A DNA stretch of 64,000 nt from Enoplolaimus lenunculus (GCA_030248215.1 JASANG010001995.1:1-64000); one strand, 5' to 3'. Shown: positions 34,931-48,557, counted from the stretch's first letter. Notes: generated by a model not told the origin, from the sequence alone. Program-made: numbers and translations.

Positions 34931-37900
34931 CTACCAATGAATGCCTTGAACAGTAATATCGCCGTCAATAGCAAGTTTATTAACTGTGCTTGGTGGAATG
35001 CGATGGGCGTAAGAGCAATATGGTTTGCCATCAACAAATACCTGCAACAAATAGGACAACTTTAATTAATATTAACTGTATATAAAATTTAAGAAATTCA
35101 CACGAGTTGAAACTCAACACGATCAAACAAGTAAAACCCCTGAACCCAGAAGATTTTGAAATTTTCAACCGTATCCAGAACTGTCTGTAGCATCGATCGC
35201 CAGCTGGTTTTATTTGCAAACAAAGAAATGTAGTAGCCGTAAGTAGGCCAACTCAAACGTAACGCAAAATTTCGAAGCCGTTCATCGGTTAAAAAATTCA
35301 CTACATATGTCACCTACGAACAGTTTGTAATAAGTGCTACACAATTGGAGAATATGGGCACTTATATATGATGTAATATTAAAAGCGCATAAACAATATT
35401 TAAACTTGTGGACTTGTAGGTGTTAATCACGGTACTTAGCGCTTGACACGCAGCTTGCGCAACTTAGGGACAAGCAACAGCACTTCGTAGGAACACAAAA
35501 GATTGTTTCACACAAAAACGAAGACTGTTCCTTACGTTAAAACTAAATAAACTCAAGTTGTTTACCTCATAACCGGAATCAGTGCATCCAATAATGACAT
35601 CAAAGGTTCGATCTTTCTTAAACACAAACTCGCCATCTCGTTCTTCGTCTCCCCATTCGCCATTTCGGCGTGTATTACGCACAACAGCCTACAGATCACG
35701 ACATTATCATATTATTAATGCTTGTACAGCTAACATACCGCATTTTTTGCAACGTTAAAGCATATAAAAATAAGTCTGCTTCTGCAACTTCTATAGATAG
35801 ACGTTTGTTATACTTAACACACAAACTTTTTAACATTAAATTTTGTGCAAACTTCGTAGAATCTGTACTTGCAACTTTTATTTTTACACATGCTCTGCGA
35901 TGTAGACGTTGCAGTTCTTGCAACCACGTTGACATATATAATAATTCACATAAACCCAAGAAGGAAAGCAATAATGAAAATTACTATTAGCATACGGACA
36001 CGTTTGTTTTTGCATCAAACTGTAACATTTCGTATGCAAGAAAATGCAGTCGCTACATACCAACAACAGTATAGAAAGAACTTTTCATAAATCAATCATA
36101 AATCGAATTTAGTTTCAAATGGTCATAACATTTATGTATCAACAGTTGGTGATTTTCTTAACAAACGAAGTACGACAACTGCGCATTTGAAATTCAACAG
36201 ACAGAAGATATTAACAACGTGTATTACATGATTTCAAACCTATAAACTAAGTTCTATACGATGAGACAGCAAGAACCACAAATAAACCAGCCTTTTCTGT
36301 GAACCGAGGACAAAAATGAAATACAAAATCATCGTCTGCTTTCAAATCGATACGAAACATTTTCGCTTTGTCGCTCACACAACCAGACACATAACACGCG
36401 GTGCCTGTTTTCATTGTTGGAATTTTCACTTCGTATGGAATTGGCTAAAAAATAATATTGAGGGTTGAGAAGAACAGTGGTATATATAAATCATCAGATC
36501 CATGTTACGTATAACGAAGTGCCCACTAAGCCTAATAGTAAGCCAAAGCATATGCCTAAGTCTCCTAATCTTTAAGATCCAATCCTATTGTTTACAAACA
36601 TGAAGCAAACTCAGAAAGCCATAATCCTGGCAACGAACAAAGCTGAAAATACTTTAGCCGAAAATTGGGTTCTCCCAAGCGAGGAAAGAGCTCTCAGCAC
36701 TTCCAAGGTTGCAAGCCACGAACTCGTCGCAGTCTTAAAAGCACCCAGACAGCATTGAGCACTTCAAAATTACTCTATCCATACTTAAAAAGTCACAATA
36801 TTAATTTGTACACATACTAGAAGCAACAAATTTCATCTACGCAACTGTAAATTTATATCGAATTTACTTCATTTTTCAGTAATAACATTTTCTACTAAAA
36901 ATAGCGAACTGAAGTAAAAAAATTACGTCATCATTCAAAGTCGCTTATATTTCTGTGTGTTCACGTGGTAGGTACCCCCTGAAACCGAGGGACGGATGTT
37001 GGTCAAAAACTTAAAACGCACTGATACATTTTGTACCATGCAATTGCGCGCAAGTTGCATACTTATGTCTATGGAGTCATCACTGAACCTCGGTTGCACT
37101 TACATAGTAGCGACCTTCCCAACTGACGTGATACAATTCAACAGCGCCGTCGATAAAAATATGGTTAACTAACGGCAGTGGAATACGATAATTGAACTTG
37201 AAGATTGATTTTCCGTTTGCAAATACCTGAAAAGATATACAATTTTTGACTGTAAACACTTTTTACATATTACACAATTTAACGTTTGTTTGCGATATGT
37301 GTCAGGCATGATATTTTAACAATACTATTACTATACTATTAAATTAGTGATGAGGGTTCTAAATAAACTAAATCAGTCTACCAGAACCAAATGAAGTCAT
37401 GAACAGAATTAAGTTCGCGAAATCGCGATTACGTCAGCTGTCGCGGTTTTATAGTCGCGGTTGAATTTTTTTGCTCGCGACGAGGCGCATGTGCAGATTC
37501 GATTATGATCGCGTTAAAACCGCGGTTGTGTCCGCGTTTACAACATATTGAAAATTTATTTAATACTGAGCAACCGAGGTTGTAGTCGCAGTTACGCTCA
37601 AAGTAACTGCGAACAAGACAAATCACGTCTGCGAGCAATTGCGTGCAAGAAACGAGTGATCGCGATCAGAGCCACGGTTCAAAACACGATCGCGATGGCA
37701 CTTAGTTCCGTCTGCGACCGTAGTTTAGCTCACCGCAATTTATAAGTAATTATAACAACTATTCAAAGTGGTTGCAAGATTTGCAACCTAATATCTCAAG
37801 ACAAAACACATGTACAAATCAAAACTGTGCACACCAAGTCATAAGTTCCAAGACAAACATCTTTTCTACATTAGAACAATGTCCAAAACATCTTGGTTAG

Positions 37901-39331
37901 CAGTTCCTACTATAATACGTTAGATGGGATCAAAATACCACCAGAAACCACGACTATACGCAAATGACAAAGCAAAATAGGAAAAAACACACGAATTAGA
38001 ATAAAGCGAACTGCATAACAAACAAACAGAACGCATATTCTTCCAATTTCAAAACGTTTCAAAACGTTATTTTTCATACCTCAAAATGATCCTCATGCGC
38101 GCGAACCCGCAAATCAAATTCTTCGTTGACTTTCAGCGTAAACTTGTGCCGTTCTTCTTTGCCCCATCCGCCCTCGTTTGGCAAATATGTATTGGCGACA
38201 TAAGCTTTTTCTTGAGATCGACACCCGATGTGAAACGCGATTGAGTCACCACTATAGCCTTGAACGTCTCCGCCAGTCGCCAAATTAAAATCGAATCTGT
38301 TAACAAAAAATAGATATTCCATATTTCATTCTAAGGACGGTGTTAACAGTGTGCAGTACAAAAACTCAATTATGTATATACGTAGTTAGGAGGATTTCAA
38401 ATACACATATTCCGATATCTATGTAAATGAAATTCCAAAAAGTAAGAGAGAACATTGTGCGACCCGGTTGAAAGTAACTGAGTCGTGCAAAACTATATGT
38501 TATATTATTACAGAATAAAAATTAATTGTTTGCCCGAATTTTTTATTCTATTTCAGTAGTAAAAACCTTAATAGATTTACATGCGCGGAAACGTAATCGC
38601 AGCGAAATGATAAATGTGTCCGGTTATCGAAAGTAATTTTGCGGCATTCGCGACCGCAACCACAAATATCCGGTAGGTTTATACTTGATACCGGATATCC
38701 GTCGCACTCTGCCAGAGAAGGTTGAAAAATCCAAAAATGTGTTTCATTTAGGAGCCCAGAGTTGCACCGGGCTGAGATCTAAAAATTCAGATTATTCCGG
38801 GTATTTTCGCTATAGGCCCAGGTTTTTGCTTTGAAAAATACCGAAATTTAATCCAGGTCCAACTTTTCATAGCAAAACAGTCTGAAGATTACATGTATAG
38901 AAAATCCGAGCCCAGTACGGACCACGAATATTTTAATGTTACATTACAACACTGCATAATATCAACTACCGATACTTGATAATAAATGCTGTGCACTTAT
39001 GTATTTACTTACACTTCACCAAGCATAAATCCTTTGACGAAAACCGTTTGACCGGGTTGAAATTCACCGTCCAACGACCGAAGATACGGAACTGGCTAAA
39101 AGCAAAATCAGATATAAGGAAACCCGAATGTTTGAAAATCACGGACAGTCAACGAAAATTATCATAATATATTTTATATGGATTCAGTTTTCGGTATTAT
39201 ATACATACTACTACGTACAGAATTTCAAACGCAAATATCACTGGGACATTCATTTGACACTACAACTACGAGCCTAGAACACCAATACGAAACAATACAC
39301 TTACCCAGCTATGCATTCTTCCTGATGACAT
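34931..39331 (-). CDS. Tandem-repeat galectin, 278 aa
   Basis: Seven exons on the minus strand: 39331-39305, 39095-39013, 38296-38080, 37226-37104, 36444-36292, 35688-35566 and 35041-34931. Two galectin CRDs are joined directly through W-E-G-R-Y-Y-P-I-P-Y, as in nematode LEC-1 (similar length). There is no signal peptide, as usual for galectins, which leave the cell by a non-classical route and bind beta-galactosides. CRD1 core: H-I-G-C-R, then N-T, G-W-G-K-E-E-R. CRD2 core: H-F-C-P-R, then R-N-T, E-W-G-D-E-E-R. The usual Asn of H-x-N-x-R is replaced in both (Gly, Cys). The exon 5 donor is irregular: the frame needs a break after F-T-E-K, where only GC is found; in-phase GTs lie 15 and 24 bases further on. 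A paralogue lies upstream at 43837-48557. Confidence 0.9.
37403..37711. mobile_element. CG-rich MITE-like element in galectin intron 3
   Basis: About 300 bp rich in CGCGATTACG-like motifs inside an AT-rich intron. The left end (GAATTAAGTTCGCGAAATCG) and inverted right end (CGCGATGGCACTTAGTTC) form imperfect inverted repeats. It is probably a MITE and not a CpG island, since a gene body lies on both sides. No clear target duplication was found. Confidence 0.55.
38461..38720. repeat. Dispersed repeat with GAGTCGTGCAAAACTA block
   Basis: Shares GAGTCGTGCAAAACTATG followed by a GAATTTTT-AT block and CCGGATATCC-rich ends with 52716-53000; the CGGATATTTGCGG part recurs near 48930. It lies in galectin intron 2. 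This is probably a decayed hAT-like MITE related to the CCGGAA families. Confidence 0.5.
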
Positions 39332-42300
39332 TGTGATATATTTTGAAATATGTCAAAGCTTGATTAATTACATATGAACTTTAACTGCAAAGCTGAAACA
39401 ATTATGCCGTGTGCAATACAAGTTACACCAAATGTTACCGTAGATGTCAACTGCATAGCTCGCTGTCCAAGCTCGCTGTCTAACAATTTACCACGACATA
39501 TTTTTAAAAGTTTTAACCAGAATATTCCAAATGCAAGCAAAAGCACAGTTCGACATTTGGCACAAATCTAAATCGTATATGAAACTTTATTTTATAATTT
39601 CATGTGGACAAAACACAGAACCGAGAAGAAACTAATTCACAATAGCAGAAAAACTTAGATTTAAACTACTAAATATCCAATAAAACTACTATACGACCGA
39701 AACGACAGCTTACAAACCCATAAATAGAATAGCGCTTAATGAAAATTTTACCCATGAATAAAGACATAATAAACGTTTTACTACCAGTTTAAAATATGAA
39801 ATTTAACCGGAAGTTCTAAAATTACACAACAGTAAAGCAAACAAAATGTTTCGTATAAAATTAATTCTTCAAATATGAATTTAGAATAAATTCGATTCCG
39901 GTATTCTAATTGGCCGCATACTTACAACTGAACAGTATGTCTGCTAACAAAATAAAGTACAACACGAAAGAAACACCAAAAGCGGTAAATAACAAACTAA
40001 AGTAAACTCGGCATATTTTATCCCTTACAAGGTTTATCGCTTAGCCCCCGTGATATTTTGCCCCAACTTCGGAATCGACCATAACCAGTTTGACATTCAG
40101 TTATCCAAAATTTCACCCAAAACCTAAGTCTAAGCCACTCACTCTTTAAGCCCAGCACTCTCCTAGTAGGCATGCCCCTGCAATTAACATGAGCTCGTTA
40201 AATTTATGAATTTAAAATCGCGTTGTGCATTATTGAAATGAGCAGCCCTGGACAACAACCAAACAATTAACAATTTTTAATCGACGGAAATCTTCGCTCA
40301 ATACCACCAAACCAGCTATAAACGGGTTAAATTGCGTTCAACTGTTCGGGAATGGTAATTATCGCGTAACCGGTTGACGAACGTTGCGAAGTTTCCATCA
40401 CAACTGTACGCAGTACCAAAAACACAATTGTAGTGAAAACTTTCTGTTCCAATCCAATCACCAACTCAGAACGCACCACGACATAACTGGCCAAGCAGGA
40501 CGCGTCATTTCGAAATGGCATGCTTACCACAGAACTGTAATTTATTGCCCTATATGTATCGGTGGAAATAAGAATGTCTCGGAATATCCGGCCCATGAAC
40601 CGGTTACGTTCCAGCAAAAAAATGCATTAAACACCGGTATTGAATATTGCCGGATATTTATCGCTGAAAGATATAAAATATTCTAAATTCTTAAGTACTG
40701 CTTGTAAGCAAAATCACAACACGCAGTTAATTTTGTTCGAAATCACATTATCAGTTCATCAAGAAACAGTGCATCGGCATAGACGGAATTGCATGATTCA
40801 TGGTTTTATTTCTGGGTGAAATACGTGGGCTGATAAATAGTAAGTATTCAGGTTCCTGTGTCTTTGTATGTCGGAACCGAAATCAAGTGGTACATGAATT
40901 GCGGCCGAAAGAGTTATTCCGGCGATGGAACCCTGTTATCCACCTCCAAGCTCACTAGCCGCCTATGTATTGTATTAAACGTCAACATAACAGGCGTATG
41001 GCTTTTCGCTTGGTGAGCACTCGAGGTTTCTTTAACAATTCCATTCTTGCTTTGACTCTGGGTTGCTCACCAAACATCGGATCCCTTGCAAGACTATCCA
41101 AAACGAAAACTTTGAATAAGGATTAAAATTTAATACTAAAAATGCGTTGTCTTCTTGTTTGCTAGGCATCCGTCAAAAATGTCTGTATGCAAATAATAGT
41201 GTTGGCATATTATTATTATTAAAGCCTTAACATCCTGTGTCCACAAATTTATTTTGGACGCCAAAACCAGATAATGCATTATAACCGGAAAGTGGTCGTT
41301 ACCTGATAATTAATTGAAATCAGATAACCGTTTGCACGTGCGTTCAACATAAATAATTTTCAAAATTTTGACGAAATAACCACGAAGGACTCATTGACGT
41401 GGAAAATCTCACCTGGGCAAAGTTTCAATTGATCAATGTATATATCTGAGCGGTTTCAACTACTCAAAACTGGTACCTCTAGCGAAGATGTTCGCAGTTT
41501 TTCGCACAGAACGCCACTACCACCATCAACACTCTACTTTCTCTATTACCAGTTTATTAGCAGCCACTTTATATCGCTCTCGAACTAAACAGTAACTAGT
41601 CAAACACTTGGTAAAGTGTAAAAAAATTTAATAGAAGATAATAAATGAAAATATACTCAACATAATACCGAAATCAATACCAGTTGGTAACATTTCCTGC
41701 TTCGTTTCTTAAACATATATCAAATAAATGGTCTATGTATAGAACAAGGCCACAAATATTCTTAACACTAAGCCTAAGTCAAAGCGTAAGGATGAGCCTA
41801 TTCCTAAGCCTAAGCCAAAGCAAAAAGTTTGTCTAAAGTATAAACTGACTCAATAACTTCCCGCAGGAAAACGATCCGGCCATGATCTATACATGGGCCA
41901 AATAAATTCTACTGCGGTGCTAAGTTTTGTGAACGCATGAAACCTGAAGAATAGTGGCACATGCTGTGCTGTAGTGAACCGATAACAGGGTGGAACTGCT
42001 ATTTAATTCACTTCTCCAGACGATACCGCTCTCGCTATTCGGATCCGAACAGTTATATATTTTTCAATCCAGTTGGCGCTATTTGAGCCACTTAATTCAA
42101 CCCACTTTCTACGGCTTAAGTTAATTACTTTAGAAATAGAATTTTAAGACTTAAGCATGTTAGCTAACATTCCTTTGAGTAAAGACTCAAATATTGTAAT
42201 GAAATTAATTACGACGAGGAAACATTTCCGCAATCTCAGTCATAGGGTAATTGACGTTTTTGGTTTAATAAACATTTTAGAGTTTTAGCCCCTTTAAATT

Positions 42301-43836
42301 AGGTTAAAACCAATTGCATCTTGATTTAAAATATCTCTGCTCGAACGTTTATATGACTAGTTTAACTTGAATAAGTATAAAATGAACGCAAAACAATTAA
42401 TGGAGTAAACCAAGACGCCTCAATATTGTTCTTTATGTCGCTAGTACCGCCCTGTATAAAATAAAACCAATAAAAACATTTCCAATGCAGGCCATAACCA
42501 GAGATGTCACCTTTAAATAAAAATAGTAGCAAAATTGCTAATACACTATACCCAATGCAAACTAAAAAATACTTAAACCAGGCTGCAAAACCGGAGCACA
42601 ATATGGAAAACAATCAAGTCAGATGAAACAAAGCGAAAAATTCTTTATGTCATCGAGTAAGGGCTTATATATACACATACATATACATGTATATTTGCAT
42701 TTTAATTGAAAATACAAATTTTTATACTTTGAAGTTCCGGTCGCACCCTGAGTCAAAAACGCAAAGCGTGCAAAATAAACTAAACGTGATTAGCAGCATA
42801 ACAAAAACATTTCTAATCGAAGCACAATTATTTGTTTTAAAGATCGATAGCAAATATTAAACCATAGTATTATTATAATTTAAAAGTAGAAAAGGTAGTA
42901 TCGGGATCTGCAACGTAACATTATTTTTACAAATCCTATTCAAGTATTTTGCCCGAGCACAACAATGACTAAAATTTACGCTGCAATTGTAAAACTTTAA
43001 ACCAGCTTCAAATAAAGTATCAATTTCTACCCAAGCAAGCATCTGTCGGCGAATACGTTCGTACATTTTACGTATGAGTTACGAAGAACTGTTAAAATCC
43101 AGTACTTTTATAAACAACTGAATCCCAAACCGTAAACAAATGAGTGTACGATATCTTAACCTTGAACACTTAGCACCTGATGGCCCCTGACATAACGAAC
43201 ACATAAATTTGGCACGTTAAAACAGACAACCAACGCAAATCAGAATAACTCCAACTCGACCAAACACGCAAAATATTCTTACTTACTTAAAAATAAACAA
43301 AATTAGAAAAATGCATCTTAAGCATCCTGCGGTCATTAAACTAATACTACTTAGTAGTTACATTATCAAAGGAAGCCAAAATAACTACTGGAAGGAAATT
43401 GGATCTGATTAAACGATTAGTTCTGAGAAGTCATTATGAGATCGAAGCTACATAGACGTTGTTCACAGCTGCGGTAAAGTTTATAATAGTCATAGATTTG
43501 TCGTTAATTGTTCTGTAATATTTAATTCACAATAAATAGACTGGAAATTGAAATAATTTCACTAACTGGTAGTCAGCGTTCCCTACCTCACGATAAAATG
43601 TTCACCTTTTCGTTAACGGAAGAAACATCTCAGAAATATTATTAAAACCAAACAAATCAAAAAAGGCAATAATAGCAGTGTTGTAAAATCACGTATTTAT
43701 TTATTTATTTATTTTTCAAAAAAGTAATTCATTGCAAAATGTTCCTTGCATGTTGTGCTGTTATGCGTTTCATGTTGCAGTAATAAATACACCACGACAA
43801 CCATTTTGTTGTTGTTTTTGCTGCTGGTTTGGCAAA
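39332..43836. other. Interval between the two galectin genes
   Basis: About 4.5 kb without a supported gene. It holds one telomere-core MITE (41738-41891) and a decayed family-B MITE start (41966-42060). A TATT-type low-complexity run (43698-43712) provides AATAAA on the minus strand, a likely poly(A) signal for the galectin ending at 43837. The promoter of the 278-aa galectin should lie near 39340-39700 but shows no distinct box. Confidence 0.6.
41738..41891. mobile_element. MITE with telomere-like core, copy 2
   Basis: Begins TATAGAACAAGGCC and ends GATCTATA. The core is degenerate CCTAAG/GCCTAA hexamers (41770-41830), in the opposite orientation to copy 1. It shares the block CCCGCAGGAAAACG with copies 1 and 3. 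Confidence 0.65.
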
Positions 43837-46800
43837 TTACCAGTGAATACCCTGAATATCAACATCTCCTTCAATGACGAGGTTATCTGCAGACGTTGGC
43901 GGAAGCCGGTGACGAAAAGTGCAAAATTCTTGCCCATCAACGTATACCTTAAACAGCAAAATGCTCATTTCTATTAACGCCGCTCATACCTTAGTATTTG
44001 AAGTGCGTATAAGAAATAGGTGGTACGTGTCAGGGCAGTAGGCAGTGAGGAATAGAGGAGCATTCCTCCATCGAAATTTTTGAAATAAAAAAACTTGCTA
44101 CTATGATCGTATCGTGTTCAAAAATGCAAAAATATGTATAAAAGCTGGTCGTACGTCCATTCAATTTTTGTGGCTCCGCCAGTGGAACATGTGTATAACT
44201 TACTCGATACAAATCTTCTTCACACTTGATCAACATATCAAAACAACGATCTTTCGTGAACGGAAAATCGCCATCGCGTTCTTCAACGTCGTCCCAAGTT
44301 CCGCTGCGGCACGAATTGCGTACAACTTTCTATAATAATTAATACACACAGAAAACATTTCAAACACAAACCAGCTGAATTATGCAAAACACTGTAGCCG
44401 TACTATCGTCAGTAAAGATATGTATTCATATAATGGAATATCAGAAGCTAAAGGCCCAAGGTTTCAGTGCGAACTAGAAGTTGAAGAACCAAATGCGAAA
44501 AATCTGCTGGATCCAAAGCTCGTCACATTGTACATCAAAATATGTAAAATGCGCCATCCTTCGACACGAACTCACTATTCGCTCGCACTAAAGTTACGAG
44601 ACATATTACCAACTTGTGATACGTATATACTAGTGTTGCCCTGTGGTCGAGCCGGAACCAACGAATATTATGTAAGAATGGATTTTGTTTTGTGAATCAT
44701 GATCAACACACCAGATTCTTCTTCAACTCTTCAAGGTAAATCCAGTAAAGTAAAGGTTTTACCTACGTGATGCATACATTGAATAATATGAGCATAGAAG
44801 TGAGTTTAAGTTTTTCGTACCAGCATCTTATAACTGAGCATAAACCTGCAGAGACCGTTTCTATTAGTTTAATTTAACCAGGTGTTGACAGATGCGAACA
44901 GTTCGTTTAATCTAAAACGCTAAGCGTGTCTAACAGCACAACGTTCGTGTGTTTAGTTTGGTCGCATTTGCGTAACTTAAAAACTTAAAAATAACATCTC
45001 ATAGTTCCACACACTACTATGTACGTTATAGCAATTTGCTTGTTTAAAATTAAAATATTACGGTGTGAATATACGACGTGTGATACCGATACAATTCGTA
45101 TTATACATACATGTATATATGGTTGTAAGAGGCGGTCACACAAAGATCCGCCTGGGCGCCCCCCCCCTCGAAACGTTTTGTATACAGCTATGTTTGCAAT
45201 AGGAAAAACAACGTTAATTGTAAAAAATAAAAACTAAGGCCCAGCTCTCCAGATGAATCCTAAGAGAGTCAAGGATAAATTTCAGGGACTCACCGAATGT
45301 CAAAATATGCGCATGTATGTATGTATATATGACTACAGTAGCGCAATTTATGTTGAAGTTTAGTACTTGAATACGCATAAAGTTCGCTTTCGGTACTCAA
45401 TTATAAAACGTGCAAAACTGACCAGCAGTCGTGAATGAATACGGTAACACTACTGCGACTACAATTTAATACTAAAGACTCAGAGTTGTTCGCTTGAGTA
45501 GAGATTTTTTATAAATGAAAAAAGCGGATATATTTTCGCTGTATACTTAATAAATTGAAACTTATTTGCAACACTATTTATGCAGAATGTTAAGTAGTCC
45601 ACTGAAGTGTAGATAGACCGGATAGCGTGTTGGAAAGTGGCCAAAATTGAAATTGTTGTTTATAAGTACACGTGTCTATTAATGGATTATACGTGTACGT
45701 TGCATTTAAAAATGAATATGGAGATATTGTTCCTAACAGGTGAGGAGTGTGAGTACTATGTTATAACTACACACCCGAAAGGCAAAAAATGAGTACGCAA
45801 ACAAACAAACAAAGAAACAAACAAACAAACAAACAAACAAACAAACACACTAACAAACAAACCAACAAACAAACACGAGTAATAGCTTTCAACTAGTCAA
45901 AGATATTAGCACCATTTTTCTTTGTTAACATATACGTTAAATTATTAGTGTAGTTACTTTTTCCTTCCATCGCGGCGCAAAATGAAAAATGTGATCGTTG
46001 CCGTTTTTGATATCGATTTGAAACTTTTCCGCTTTCTTTTCTGCGACACCAGCGATGTACAACGCTTTGCCAGGCGAAATGGCACCAGGAGGCAGTGCGG
46101 TTTGGAATGGAACAGGCTAAAATGCAATAAACACAACAATGTCAAAAAGTTTAATAAATAAACAAAAAAGCTAACAAAATCTACGCAATTCATATCACAG
46201 ATACCATTCTAGCTTCTAGCACACCACTTCGAAGCAAAGTTTCGCTAAACGACTCTTGCATGCTCATCCAATATATCGGCTAATATGTCTGTTTAGTTTA
46301 AGAAAAAAGATCCGACATACGTACTTAAATAATAACGCGACACTTTTTCCTAACAACCAAATTAATAAAAAAACTAAAATAAATTAAAGATACAAAAGAT
46401 AATAAATAACTACTCACATAATAACGACCTTCCCACGCACAACGATTAAGCTCCATTTCGCCGACGACATAAATGTGATTGACCTGCATCAACGGAAGCC
46501 GATAATCGAATTTTGCAACTTCTTTCCCTTGCGACCAGATCTGCAATATATGTACAGCGATAATAAATCATGGAAACAAAAATTTTAGAAAACAGCGTAT
46601 ACAATATGAACTACGTATCCGTGTTGTTAGCCATGTATTTGAACTAGATTATGTACGGATTTACAGTCATGGGTGCAGGCAATGTTTCGGCGAAGGGGGA
46701 TACGATCTATATAAATTTCGAATATATTTCGAGTGATTAGCGGGACGCGCCTAATAAATCCCGTACGTGCTCCCCGGCTGGCGGCTAAAGGGTTTCTCCA

Positions 46801-48557
46801 AAAAATACGTTAACATGATATTTATGTTTTTAAAAAATTTTCAGGCTCATAAAATATTTATCATAATGGATACATCCGGCGACCCTAATTATTCACTGAA
46901 AACATTGGAAGAACGCGAGCAACAACTCCGCACTCATGCGGACTTTTTGGAAATTCAAATCAGAAACCTCAAATCACAACAGGTTTTGCTCAATAAAGCA
47001 AAAAGGCAAACAATGAAGTTGTCGAAGTTGATCTGGATAAGGAGATTCCTGAAGTATTTCAAGATAGTAAGTATAATCGGTATTTGTAAATAGATGTACT
47101 AAAATTTTGACCCAAAAGACCAGGCCCTTATGGCTACGGCACTATTTACAGATTTTGCCATAGCCAGTTTGTAGCCGCTATTAATTCAGATATTAAATGC
47201 TGAGGGCCTAAAATAGTTATGCTGAGGGCCTAAAATAGTTTTTCAGTTTGAAAAATGTGACCACAAGCCTCAAGCGACGGTAAAAATATTGTGGTTCGTT
47301 AAACACCGTAAAACAGCATGCCTCGAGAGTACACGTACTGCATTTTCGCAACTAGACCCACTCAATACGTACATCTTTCATACCGTCAGTCAGCTCATAA
47401 TCCACAAACTACCACCAAAACCACCACACATGCTTGCATCAACCCATCTACTCAAACTGACACCAAGAAGCATACGCACCTCAAACGATTCTTCATGCGC
47501 ACGAATGCGAATATCAATATCATCTCCTTGTTTGATGTTAATTTTATGCTTTTCTTCTTTGCCCCATTCACCATTTTTGTACGTATTCAGAATGAATTTT
47601 CCATCATCAACACGACACGACAAACACAACGCAATGTCATCACGAGACGCTCCGGCAACATTTGGTCCAGTATGCAGCGTAACGTCGAACCTGTTTATAT
47701 ACAATATATAAAGACGGTTGTTAAGCTCAAGGTAGCGGCACTATGTTATAATATATAGCTATCATGCACCGCCGCAAATAAAAATAAATGTCTCTATAAA
47801 ACGATTTGCTGTGCATACGCAATGTGCCATTAAAATGTTCAAAATATAAACATGAATACACTATCGCGTTTGCTGATTCGTCGTAGAAATTTTGGCTAAA
47901 TTTTAGCTCAATCACCGCCCCGTATCCAATAACGAAACTTTTAAAATAAACCTAACGAAAATTTTGTTATCGTAAACACATCGTGTTGATTGTTGGTGTA
48001 CGTAAACGTAATCGCGACGGAACACTTGGTACAAAACTAAAGATGCTAGTGACCAACATTTTCAATTTCAAACGACGATTACATACCATAAAAAATTGCA
48101 AGCGTAGAATACAACATTCACTCACCGAGTTGATCCAGTCATGTGGCCTTTGATGAAAATGCTTTGGCCAGGCTGGATTGAGCCTTGAAGTTTGCTCAAA
48201 TATGGCATTGGCTGAAAAATATCTTATAGAAAATTGGAAACAAACAAACATACGAATATATGTATATACACATTTTTCAACCAAGTGCCAAAAAACAGTC
48301 ATTTCACTTCGCAAAATTATACTGTACTTTTATATACGTAATACTCTAAGTTTTTCAAGCACAAATCTATTATAAATTTTACTTAGTTACAACTGCTTAA
48401 CGATAAAAACTTTGAAGCGTAGTTGCTGATCCAATTTTCTTCTCTGTGTTTCTGGCTCGTACTCAATACTGTCCAAGTGCAAAAAAAGGTCTCCCGGCAG
48501 CAACGACCATAACAATAACCATTACTAACTCACCAAAGTTTTGCTTCGAAACGCCAT
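43837..48557 (-). CDS. Tandem-repeat galectin, 279 aa (paralogue)
   Basis: Exons on the minus strand: 48557-48534, 48211-48126, 47690-47480, 46540-46418, 46116-45958, 44329-44204 and 43947-43837. All are GT/AG with closing phases, and intron positions and phases equal those of the 278-aa galectin, so the two arose by tandem duplication. CRD1 is strongly altered: the usual H-x-N-x-R reads C-L-S-C-R, and E-x-R is E-E-K, while Asn (I-L-N-T) and Trp (E-W-G) remain. CRD2 keeps H-F-A-P-R (Asn to Ala), R-N-S and E-E-R, with one extra residue in T-W-D-D-V-E-E-R. The domains meet at W-E-G-R-Y-Y-P-V-P-F. AATAAA lies about 125-140 bases past the stop. Sugar binding by CRD1 is doubtful. Confidence 0.93.
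44330..45957. other. Galectin (279 aa) intron 5
   Basis: Long intron for this gene. It holds an open frame at 44420-44695 with no recognisable motif, an eight- to nine-C run near 45161 and the AAAC microsatellite at 45798-45874. No nested gene is supported. Confidence 0.6.
45798..45874. repeat. (AAAC)n microsatellite
   Basis: About 18 units of AAAC, the later ones degenerate, within a galectin intron. Confidence 0.92.
46767..47093 (+). other. Unrecognised coiled-coil ORF inside galectin intron 3
   Basis: An open frame of 108 codons on the strand opposite to the galectin. The stretch after the internal Met (46866) is acidic-basic and heptad-like (L-E-E-R-E-Q-Q-L-R..., then I-R-N-L-K-S-Q-Q), as in a coiled coil. 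I do not recognise the family. It could be an exon of a nested gene or a remnant of a mobile element; the sequence alone does not decide. Confidence 0.3.

Noticed and set aside
37403-37711. CpG-island promoter
   Set aside because: It lies in the middle of a galectin gene, has inverted-repeat ends and no gene start nearby.
47289-47758. Two plus-strand frames of 140-146 codons
   Set aside because: They are antisense shadows of galectin exon 3 (47480-47690) and its flanks.
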